Below, one piece after another: positions 1-6,093 of a stretch of DNA of 6,093 bases. The first letter of the stretch is position 1. Each line of letters opens with the position of its first letter. This stretch comes from Cytophagales bacterium (GTDB taxonomy: Bacteria; Bacteroidota; Bacteroidia; Cytophagales; Cyclobacteriaceae): NCBI GenBank assembly GCA_003541895.1, contig DPLR01000643.1, positions 1 to 6,093 of the forward strand. Reading direction: 5' to 3'. The notes beneath the pieces were generated by a model. The model was not told the DNA's origin, ran no database searches, and worked only from the letters and a program-made list of their open reading frames with translations. The position numbers were made by a program, and so were the translations under genes.

Positions 1-107
1 GTGTTGAATTGAATTTGGATGTGGAGGTGATGAGTATTCGCGAGGCTACTGCCGATGAACTTGCCCATGGCCACGTGCACGGCCCCGGTGGACATCATCA
101 TCATTAA
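1..107 (+). CDS. slyD: SlyD-type FKBP peptidyl-prolyl cis-trans isomerase, C-terminal end (5' truncated)
   Basis: Codons in phase from base 3 give 34 residues up to the TAA at 105-107. They read VELNLDVEVMSIREAT, then ADELAHGHVHGPGG and four terminal histidines. The stretch VEVMSIREAT.DELAHGHVHG closely matches, from memory, the end of the E. coli SlyD FKBP domain and the start of its metal-binding tail. SlyD proteins are cytoplasmic peptidyl-prolyl isomerases and chaperones. Their histidine-rich tail binds Ni2+ and other divalent metals, and in enterobacteria supports hydrogenase maturation. Here the tail is short: seven histidines in the last 13 residues, with no cysteines, unlike the long Cys/His tail of E. 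coli. The FKBP active-site residues and the insert-in-flap domain lie upstream of the window, so activity cannot be judged. The gene converges on the large minus-strand gene with a 31-base gap. The family call is confident; the exact symbol is slightly less so. Confidence 0.87.
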   Translation, partial: VELNLDVEVMSIREATADELAHGHVHGPGGHHHH

Positions 108-138
108 TACATTAGTATCATTTTGAAAATCGGTAGTT

Positions 139-3100
139 TTATTTTACCAAAATTAACCTACCCGTTTGAGTTGAAGTTTTTCTGTTGACAGTAATGCTCA
201 TCCGGTAAATCAACAATCCATTGGTGGCCTGCGATGCATCCCAAGAAATAGTGTTGGTGCCGATAACAAATCCGCTAATGTCATTTCGGTTAAATTGATT
301 TAAGAGTTGCCCTTCATCTGAAAAAATTTGGAGGGAGAAATCTTGCGGCAACTCATTTCCTGCAAGCTGAAAACTAAAATTAAAAATGGCTTTTGATGGA
401 TTTGGGTGAACCGAGTTCAAGCCAAGAGATGTTTCGTTGGCAACTTGAAAAGTAACTTGGTACGGCTGTTGCCCGCTGCTGTTACCACTCTCGTCATTTG
501 CATTCACCTGAAGTGAATAATTTCCTGCCTGTAAATTTGATGGATGAAACCCAACATTGAAATCAGAATTGGCCGAAGCTGGAATCCAATGCACATCACT
601 TCGGCTAAAATTTATTCGTTGAAAAGCACAAGGTGGATTATCGCACGGATAACTCAAAAACAGGTTGAGATGCGTTGTGTCTGCAATCAATAAAAACGGA
701 TTATCATCGTGAAGCTTTGCGAGTATAGTAGGACTTGGCGAAACGAAATCACCATTTTGTAAATAACGCCCATCCACAGTTACATCCAGCAGCGGAGGAG
801 TGCGGTCGGCTAACACGTTCAAATATCCATCCAGCCCAATCACATTATTTTCATAGTACATCTCGGGCTGAATTTTTGGATTCACATAAACAGAAATATC
901 ATTCAAACCCGATTTTCCTCTTGAATCAATGTCCACAGAAAATTTCGTGGTATCTCCTGGTGATGGCTGCTTGATTTTGAAAATACGATTAGATGCCGAT
1001 CCTTTTGAACTATTTTTAATATCAAGATTTACTTGAAGTGAATCAGCAAATGATTTAGTGGATAGATTGACAAAACCGAACTGTGTGCTGAAACCCTGCC
1101 CTTCTTGAATGGTTTGATTTTCAGATGATCCATTAAAATACAGTAACCCTTCAGCAACACTTTCATAAATCACGAACCAATTTTTTAGCTGAGCAGCTGT
1201 TTGATTTATGGAGTCGCTTACATTGAAGCGCAATCGTAATTGCGGATAAACAGAAGCATCTATAAAAGACAGGTCAGTTGACTGCGATAGATTTTCTTTC
1301 AGGAGTGTCTCCGTTCCTGATAAACTCAGACCATAAACGGAATACATTATATTATTGGTAGAGTTGATCTTCTTTGATCTAGAAGAGAATGAAATCCATT
1401 TTTTTGCCGGACCTATAACGACAGAATTGATTTTACCTGAAGTGGCTTTGCCTGTGATCGTAAAGCCTACAGCTAAGTCTTGCGAGGTAGCTGGTACTTG
1501 TGAGGTACGAATGATTTTGGCTGACCCGATTGCCGATCCTTTTTTAGCAAGGATGACGACCGGCTCGCCATCTTGCAAAGATGTTATTTGCGAATTATCT
1601 ATTCCTAAATCATTCAACTTATTTAATACGGTTGTTGACCAAGTTGAGAAAGTTGGATTACCAACTGTGTATAACACCACCGAATCGCTCGTAGCAATTC
1701 CATCAATCGTGTTTAACAAGTTGATGCCATCGGCTACTTCAAGCTCTGTTGATAAAAAACTATTAATAACAGAAGGCTGAAGCCCACATCCTCGTGGGTC
1801 ATTCAAATAAACACTAATGCCTGGGTACGGAGCAGCAGTTTGCTTATTGAAAGCAATAACGTTTATCGTGTTGTTTCTGCAGTTAACCCCTTCTTGCTGT
1901 GCGTTTATGTTGTACTCAACACCACCAATTTTTATTGATGCCGATGTATAAGATGATGAACTGTTTTCGCCAATTGATTTAACCTGCACTTCCTTTGTGG
2001 TGACAGTAAAATCAAAGAGCCGATCATTTGAATTTGGAGTCAAGTTGATCAGTGCATCATTTATGAGTTGACTAAATTTTGTTTGCGCCCATCCCTCTGT
2101 ACCATTGCTTATATAAATAAAAGAAGATGATGTCCAGTAAGAACTATCAGTCGCATTTTGTTTGTCTGGCTTAGGGCGCCAATAGTACACAGTTGAATCT
2201 CCCGACACTAAATTAATTGGCAGCATAGCCAATACTTTTCCAGAAACTGTGCGCTTCATTGCAAATGGGCTGTTGAATGTTGCTACGGTATCTACTTGCA
2301 CTAAGAATTTTCTTTGCGCCCCTAACCCATTAGCATCTTGAAAAACTAAATTCAACGAGGTTGTATTCACTATCCCATAAGCAGGAGGAAATAAATTCAC
2401 CGTGCCATTCGATGGGATGAACGCATCTAAAATGGCTGTGTTATTAGCCACATCGTTGTTCAACTCTTTAATTGCATGCAACGGATCGATGATGACGGTA
2501 AATTCGTTGGGCCCAAATCCGTCAATGGTTTTGTCTTTCCTCAACTTAAAAATGAGCGTGTCTATATTAAGTACAGGAGCATAGGTTGAATCATAACTTT
2601 TCGTGGTATTGTTGACTTGTCTGATCACCCTAACTTTCATTTTCTTAGGACTGTATGCCCCACTATTTTTTACAATAATTTTTATGGCAAAAGAATCACT
2701 CAAAGAAGTTACTGGCTTGCCATCGAGCGAGGCTAAAGAAAGAGCGCCTTTATCAATACCATAGTCTGGCAAAGTGGTTCCAAATAATTTTAATGCAGGA
2801 TCGCCAGCCAAAACCATCTGCTGCACTAAGTTAATTTGAAAAAATCCTGTGCCTGCCGAATCGAGATATCTACGGCATGCTTCTTTTTGAATATCTCCAA
2901 TACCAAGTTTAATGAATGTAGAGTCGCCAAAACCTACTTCATAAAAACGTTTCGTGTAATCTCTTAAATAATTAGCAAGCCCAAACGATGTACCAGCAAT
3001 AAAATTACGTGAGCCCTTGCCCGCAGCGAGCATCCAATTTTCGCCAAACGTAGTCTGGTTGGAAAATACCGTCCCCGCATTACATCCATTGATTAAAAAA

Positions 3101-5073
3101 ACGGGGTACTTTCCTCCGTTGCTGTAGCCAAGTGTTGGATCTTCAACAAAACCAATGTCTATATCAATGGTTTCAGAAGAAGAGTGACCAAAAAAAGTGA
3201 CTAGGTTCACGCCCTGATTCACTACAGGGGCTACATTAATCTGTTCAACACCTACATTGACTTTCGCTTCCGTAATTACGTTGCCACCAAGATAAGGGGC
3301 TTCTGCAATCGCTTTGAATTGATCGCAGTACGATCTAAAAAGGTTTAATTCATACGCATCCGAAGTTGAACTTCCACCACCGCTCAAGTGTAAAATTTGT
3401 TTTTGCCATGGCTGAACAGATTGCTTTTCAATTTGAATCACCTTTTTCAAATAATTGGCAACTTCATCTGGCGATGATGCCGTTAACCTGCCCGTTGGAA
3501 TAGAGGGGTAATAATTTGTTCCATTAATATATGCCGTATATGCGATGTCTCCTCCAGGATAACCAGCCGATGGTACTAAGTCATTAAGCTCACCAGGCTG
3601 AAAGGCAACTCGCTGATAGGCTGAACAGGTAATATCTCTCCCCTTCCCAATCAGAAAAAGATATTTGATGTTTCGCGTAGCTAAATAACTCATGAAATTA
3701 TAAATGCCTAAAGGAGATACTTCGCCATAATTGAACTGATTGTATAGTTGATCAATAGTAACAATCAATGGTGCATAACTTCCTCCATCGGATGACGCCC
3801 GATAGTCCGCGTAAGCTTGAACAGGGTCGGCATATCCACCTCCTGGTTTACGCAATACTTTGTTGGTGATGATCAAATAGTCTGCGTTAAAATTACTGAA
3901 GTCTTGAAATGAAACCGGAACCACCGATGGAGTTAATACCGAAGTGAATGAATAAAATTTTCTGGTAACTGAAGTGCCAGTCACAATCGCATTGAAAGGA
4001 TTGGTGGCAGGGATAACACGAGTAGGTTTCGCAGGATCAGTAACATCCCACAAACTCATACCTGACGGAGGATTTGAAAAAGATAAATAAGAAACATCGC
4101 CCGGTTTTTTTTCTAAGGTCAATGTTCTTTGCTTTACTCCAGACCAATTAAAACTCTGCGGAAAAGTAACTTTGATATACGATGCGCTTGCTTGATAACG
4201 GTTAGTCGTAGTATTAGCGGCAGCAACAATCCGTATTAAGATCTTTCCACTCGCATCCACATCGCTCCATTGCAAATCACTTTTTATCATGAGAGTATCG
4301 AAACCAATAAAATTGGGCGCAGCAATTTGCCTTAACGATGCACCCACCAAAATCTGAAGACTATGGGCTTGAAAATCTCTTCCAACCAAAAGCATTTCCA
4401 ATTTTGGAACGCCCGCGGAAATTACTCCATTGAAAACTGAATCAATTAAATAATCTACCGATTGCCCTTGCTGTAATGCAACGCCTGTCCATCCTTCACC
4501 TTGATCAAAAAACGTAGATTGAAATTCATTCTGTTTGGTTAAGCCTGCACTGTATTGATCATGCAGAATTGAAAGTCGTTGCGCATATTGATAGCCCTCG
4601 GCTGGCAGCCCCGCAACGTTAACGATCTTATTTAGAGAATCTATGCGTATCCCTCGGTTCAATACATTGTACGTAAGAAAAAACGCTGTGGTGTCGGAGT
4701 ACAGGTTATAATATCGATGAGGTTGAAGTGTGTATGGACGATACAACGAACTGTCGAGCGTGCCATCATTTTTCTTCCCGTAAAATTCAATGAAATCCGT
4801 GGAGTTAAAAACACCATCTGCTTGCCCTTTAATATAAAGCGCTTGCTCTTGGCCTCGATGAAATAATTGAATGGTTCGTGGATCGACCGAGGTGACGGGA
4901 AATCCTGCTGCGAGTAGGTCTGAATATTTTAAGTGATAAACTCCATCTTGCGCAACTGGAATTTTAAAATACAACTGGCTAGTGCTGATCCACGAATTAC
5001 TGTGCTGACCAAAAGCTACGTGCTGCAGCCACAACCCAACAATCAAAACAACGCACTTTGCTGTCTTTATCAT
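139..5073 (-). CDS. Gingipain-type C25 cysteine peptidase, multidomain, exported by the type IX secretion system
   Basis: An intact 1644-residue protein, ATG at 5073-5071 and TAA at 141-139. Residues 1-22 look like a Sec signal peptide (K3 and K6, hydrophobic 7-16, likely cut after A-F-G22). Residues 23 to about 390 form an N-terminal beta region starting with TSQLYFKIPVAQDGVY, of the kind found in PorU-like and gingipain-like proteins. Residues about 395-765 are the Peptidase_C25 domain: ADYLIITN, DQLYNQFNYGE.SPLGIYNFM, the catalytic His630 in FFGHSSS, Cys664 in FLINGCNAG, and a closing GDPALKLFG. Next come a CARDB-like module (about 775-885, ending in ELNNDVANN), an FN3-like module (about 890-995, with YYWR), an ILEI/FAM3-like region (about 1035-1190), a beta region, a second CARDB-like module (to about 1420), an Ig-like module from DRTPP (1423), and a T9SS type A sorting domain (1546-1644). 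The sorting domain marks it as T9SS cargo rather than the PorU sortase, which lacks one. Inferred role: cell-surface or secreted proteolysis; the substrate is unknown. No clear Shine-Dalgarno precedes the ATG, as is usual in Bacteroidota. Confidence 0.93.
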   Translation of the reverse strand: MIKTAKCVVLIVGLWLQHVAFGQHSNSWISTSQLYFKIPVAQDGVYHLKYSDLLAAGFPVTSVDPRTIQLFHRGQEQALYIKGQADGVFNSTDFIEFYGKKNDGTLDSSLYRPYTLQPHRYYNLYSDTTAFFLTYNVLNRGIRIDSLNKIVNVAGLPAEGYQYAQRLSILHDQYSAGLTKQNEFQSTFFDQGEGWTGVALQQGQSVDYLIDSVFNGVISAGVPKLEMLLVGRDFQAHSLQILVGASLRQIAAPNFIGFDTLMIKSDLQWSDVDASGKILIRIVAAANTTTNRYQASASYIKVTFPQSFNWSGVKQRTLTLEKKPGDVSYLSFSNPPSGMSLWDVTDPAKPTRVIPATNPFNAIVTGTSVTRKFYSFTSVLTPSVVPVSFQDFSNFNADYLIITNKVLRKPGGGYADPVQAYADYRASSDGGSYAPLIVTIDQLYNQFNYGEVSPLGIYNFMSYLATRNIKYLFLIGKGRDITCSAYQRVAFQPGELNDLVPSAGYPGGDIAYTAYINGTNYYPSIPTGRLTASSPDEVANYLKKVIQIEKQSVQPWQKQILHLSGGGSSTSDAYELNLFRSYCDQFKAIAEAPYLGGNVITEAKVNVGVEQINVAPVVNQGVNLVTFFGHSSSETIDIDIGFVEDPTLGYSNGGKYPVFLINGCNAGTVFSNQTTFGENWMLAAGKGSRNFIAGTSFGLANYLRDYTKRFYEVGFGDSTFIKLGIGDIQKEACRRYLDSAGTGFFQINLVQQMVLAGDPALKLFGTTLPDYGIDKGALSLASLDGKPVTSLSDSFAIKIIVKNSGAYSPKKMKVRVIRQVNNTTKSYDSTYAPVLNIDTLIFKLRKDKTIDGFGPNEFTVIIDPLHAIKELNNDVANNTAILDAFIPSNGTVNLFPPAYGIVNTTSLNLVFQDANGLGAQRKFLVQVDTVATFNSPFAMKRTVSGKVLAMLPINLVSGDSTVYYWRPKPDKQNATDSSYWTSSSFIYISNGTEGWAQTKFSQLINDALINLTPNSNDRLFDFTVTTKEVQVKSIGENSSSSYTSASIKIGGVEYNINAQQEGVNCRNNTINVIAFNKQTAAPYPGISVYLNDPRGCGLQPSVINSFLSTELEVADGINLLNTIDGIATSDSVVLYTVGNPTFSTWSTTVLNKLNDLGIDNSQITSLQDGEPVVILAKKGSAIGSAKIIRTSQVPATSQDLAVGFTITGKATSGKINSVVIGPAKKWISFSSRSKKINSTNNIMYSVYGLSLSGTETLLKENLSQSTDLSFIDASVYPQLRLRFNVSDSINQTAAQLKNWFVIYESVAEGLLYFNGSSENQTIQEGQGFSTQFGFVNLSTKSFADSLQVNLDIKNSSKGSASNRIFKIKQPSPGDTTKFSVDIDSRGKSGLNDISVYVNPKIQPEMYYENNVIGLDGYLNVLADRTPPLLDVTVDGRYLQNGDFVSPSPTILAKLHDDNPFLLIADTTHLNLFLSYPCDNPPCAFQRINFSRSDVHWIPASANSDFNVGFHPSNLQAGNYSLQVNANDESGNSSGQQPYQVTFQVANETSLGLNSVHPNPSKAIFNFSFQLAGNELPQDFSLQIFSDEGQLLNQFNRNDISGFVIGTNTISWDASQATNGLLIYRMSITVNRKTSTQTGRLILVK
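142..438 (-). other. Type IX secretion C-terminal sorting domain (type A)
   Basis: Residues 1546-1644. It starts with NETSLGLNSVHPNPSKAIFNF, of which the VHPNP motif is the hallmark opening of type A sorting domains (consensus .YPNP). It continues with strand-forming FSLQIFSDEGQLL, then ISWDASQATNGLLIYRM (the usual W(D)...GLY pattern) and ends in the short strand GRLILVK. In characterised systems this domain takes the protein across the outer membrane, and PorU then removes it, often attaching the cargo to A-LPS. No T9SS component genes are visible in the window, so the secretion machinery must be encoded elsewhere. Confidence 0.9.
1504..1971 (-). other. Probable ILEI/FAM3-like domain within the large protein
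   Basis: Covers about residues 1035-1190. The order of motifs follows the FAM3/ILEI fold: a strand and turn SIKIGGVEYNIN; then TINVIAFNKQT, comparable to GINVALVNGKTGEV of FAM3C; then VADGINLLNTIDGIATSDSVV, comparable to the segment of FAM3C ending in IQDGTIVLMG; then a helix ending LNDLG and ITSLQDGEPVVILAKKGS, comparable to ITNLGFRDNWVFCGGKG. Two cysteines, Cys1065 and Cys1096, could form a disulfide outside the cell. The alignment was made from memory by eye, so the call is an inference. In eukaryotes such domains occur in secreted cytokine-like proteins and in the glycan-related protein POMGNT1, where the domain binds sugar. A carbohydrate-binding role here would be speculation. Confidence 0.55.
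2779..3891 (-). other. Peptidase_C25 (gingipain-like) catalytic domain of the large protein
   Basis: Covers about residues 395-765. The N-terminal strand NADYLIITNKVL and the segment DQLYNQFNYGEVSPLGIYNFM-like (IDQLYNQFNYGE) are typical of the caspase-like C25 fold. The candidate catalytic histidine is His630 (codon at 3184-3186, in VTFFGHSSS). The nucleophile is Cys664 (codon at 3082-3084, in FLINGCNAG). Their separation of 34 residues is close to the 33 between His211 and Cys244 of mature RgpB. Both residues sit after hydrophobic strands, as expected. The domain should therefore be active, although its P1 preference (Arg, Lys or other) cannot be read from the sequence. Domain edges are approximate. 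Confidence 0.85.
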
Positions 5074-5323
5074 AAATACTTAAATGCTGAATACCAAGGC
5101 CTCAAGTTAAAGTAACAACCAGATGCGATGGAGGTAATCAAAGATCAAAAATACCTATTTGAAGCCTATTTTTCAGTCTAAAAAAAAACCTACACAAACG
5201 TTTGCGAGAATGTTTTAAGCATTTTAGTGGGTTCATAACCTTTCAAATATTCAATCTAGCCCATATCTTTCAAGGATTAAGTGACAAACAAGTAAGGAGC
5301 ATCCCTAAAACTACCAACAGGCT
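5074..5323. promoter_or_regulatory. Divergent intergenic region with presumed promoters for both flanking genes
   Basis: These 250 bases separate the divergent starts of the peptidase gene and the kinase gene, so promoters for both should lie here. The Bacteroidota -7 element is TAnnTTTG. On the plus strand TATCTTTC at 5264-5271 matches it at all but the last position, 52 bases before the kinase ATG. On the minus strand GATCTTTG (5146-5139) matches TTTG but not TA, 65 bases before the peptidase ATG. Neither has a clear TTG -33 element at the right distance, so both are weak candidates. The region also holds a run of nine A (5180-5188) and a 10-base palindrome CAAACGTTTG (5195-5204). No small gene or RNA was recognised. 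Confidence 0.35.
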
Positions 5324-6093
5324 ATGAAACGTATTGCTATTGTAGGCCCAATCCCTCGCGATCATATTGTTACACATAATGGTGATCTAATTCAAAAGTG
5401 GGGCTGCGTTACTCATCCCGTCATCGCGCTTTCTGTGCTAACGGGCAACAAGAACGAAGTGATACCTGTTTCGCACCTTCGAAAAGTTGATCTCGACAAC
5501 GTGCGTGAAGTTTTCAAAGGCTACCCAGGCTTGAACCTAAACCACCTGACTGTAAAAAACGATCAGGGCGATATTATCAGTTTGCGCTTTGTTGATATGA
5601 ACAATCGCCTCGAGCGCCAAACCGGATTCATGGACCCGATTGTGCCCGAAGATTTTAAGAGACTCTTGAATTGCAAAGTATTCGTTTTCATTCCTATCAG
5701 CGATTATGAAATCGCACTCGACACATTAAAGTACCTGAAGAAAAATAGCAAAGGGATCATAGTATTTGATGCCCACGGCCCGACTACGGGTTGCATGGTC
5801 AATGGTGAGCGCCTGCGAAAATTTTGGGTAGATCGCGATTTGTGGCTGCCTTACATCGATGTGTTAAAAATGAATTTAGAAGAAGCGCAGGCATCGTGGT
5901 TTAAAAAAGAATATGAATCATCCGACTTTACCATCTCTGAAGAGCCTAACAGAGAAATGCTGAGAACTTTTGCTGAGCACTGTTTGAATAAAGGCGTGAA
6001 AGCCGTTTACATTACAGTTGATTCGCGCGGTTGCCTCGTATATTTTAAACAGCGGAAAAAAATAGTGGAAGAAATGGTTTCGGCAGTGAAGGT
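5324..6093 (+). CDS. PfkB-family carbohydrate/nucleoside kinase, N-terminal 256 residues (3' truncated)
   Basis: The reading frame is open from ATG 5324 to the window end. An in-frame TAA at 5306-5308 with no start codon between makes this ATG the first possible start. The protein opens with a ribokinase-fold strand, MKRIAIVGPIPRDHI. Later PfkB features are the strand GIIVFDAHG (Asp149), KMNLEEA at 182-188 (the K.N..E motif), and AVYITVDSRGCLVYF around 226-240, matching the V.VT.G..G.. strand-turn. Family members phosphorylate sugars or nucleosides with ATP in the cytoplasm. The GAGD/GCGD motif carrying the catalytic Asp would follow shortly after residue 256 and is outside the window. The usual N-terminal GG..N.A sugar-binding signature is not seen; the equivalent place reads KWGCVTHPVIALS, so the substrate cannot be named. 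AAGGAG at 5294-5299 lies 24 bases before the ATG, too far to be a normal ribosome binding site. Confidence 0.82.
   Translation, partial: MKRIAIVGPIPRDHIVTHNGDLIQKWGCVTHPVIALSVLTGNKNEVIPVSHLRKVDLDNVREVFKGYPGLNLNHLTVKNDQGDIISLRFVDMNNRLERQTGFMDPIVPEDFKRLLNCKVFVFIPISDYEIALDTLKYLKKNSKGIIVFDAHGPTTGCMVNGERLRKFWVDRDLWLPYIDVLKMNLEEAQASWFKKEYESSDFTISEEPNREMLRTFAEHCLNKGVKAVYITVDSRGCLVYFKQRKKIVEEMVSAVK

Noticed and set aside
132..162. Possible hairpin GGTAG...CTACC across the stop codon of the large gene, considered as a terminator
   Set aside because: Only five base pairs with a loop of about 21 bases and no following T run on either strand. No terminator can be supported in the 31-base convergent gap.
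735..974. 79-codon open frame on the plus strand
   Set aside because: Antisense shadow of the large gene, with a low-complexity, unrecognisable translation.
1355..1780. 141-codon open frame on the plus strand, opposite the ILEI-like region
   Set aside because: It is antisense to a strongly supported coding region, has no recognisable domain and no start signal. It is a shadow of the large gene.
2402..2584. 60-codon open frame on the plus strand
   Set aside because: Antisense shadow within the CARDB-like region, with no supporting features.
3190..3196. Run of seven A (T7 on the coding strand) just before the catalytic His codon, and T8 at 4105-4112, as phase-variation tracts
   Set aside because: Tracts of 7-8 are common in AT-rich genes, the frame is intact, and nothing suggests slippage.
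4933..5115. 60-codon open frame on the plus strand across the peptidase start
   Set aside because: Mostly antisense to the signal peptide and N-terminal codons; the translation resembles no known protein.
5195..5204. Palindrome CAAACGTTTG as a definite operator
   Set aside because: A 10-base palindrome is expected by chance roughly once in 1000 positions, so one in a 250-base spacer is not significant alone. It is kept only as a weak element.
5294..5299. AAGGAG as ribosome binding site for the kinase
   Set aside because: It ends 24 bases before the ATG, and an in-frame stop at 5306-5308 excludes a nearer start in that frame. The spacing is too long.

Overview
The window looks like chromosomal DNA from a member of the Bacteroidota, probably a Cytophagales-type gliding or environmental lineage. 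The main evidence is a 1644-residue secreted protein with a C25 (gingipain-type) peptidase domain and a type IX secretion system (T9SS) C-terminal sorting domain, a combination characteristic of this phylum. AT-rich gene starts without a Shine-Dalgarno sequence, moderate-to-low GC by eye, and a SlyD-like tail fit the same assignment. The genus cannot be fixed from sequence reading alone.

Layout. Bases 1-107 (+) hold the last 34 codons of a SlyD-type FKBP peptidyl-prolyl isomerase, ending in a histidine-rich tail. After a 31-base convergent gap, one very large gene fills 139-5073 on the minus strand. It encodes a signal peptide, a long N-terminal beta region, a C25 cysteine peptidase domain with a visible His630/Cys664 dyad, CARDB/FN3-like beta modules, a region that resembles the ILEI/FAM3 fold (about residues 1035-1190), further Ig-like modules, and a type A T9SS sorting domain. 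A 250-base divergent intergenic region (5074-5323) follows. The start of a PfkB-type sugar/nucleoside kinase (5324 to beyond the window end, +) closes the window.

How they relate. There is no sign of an operon: the giant gene is convergent with slyD and divergent from the kinase. The peptidase is expected to pass the inner membrane by Sec and the outer membrane by T9SS, and to end up on the cell surface or outside the cell. The two flanking genes are cytoplasmic housekeeping-type genes with no evident functional link to it. No RNA genes, mobile elements, CRISPR arrays or significant repeats were seen. The most noteworthy observation is the probable ILEI/FAM3-like module inside a T9SS-exported C25 peptidase. 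Otherwise the region looks like ordinary Bacteroidota chromosome.
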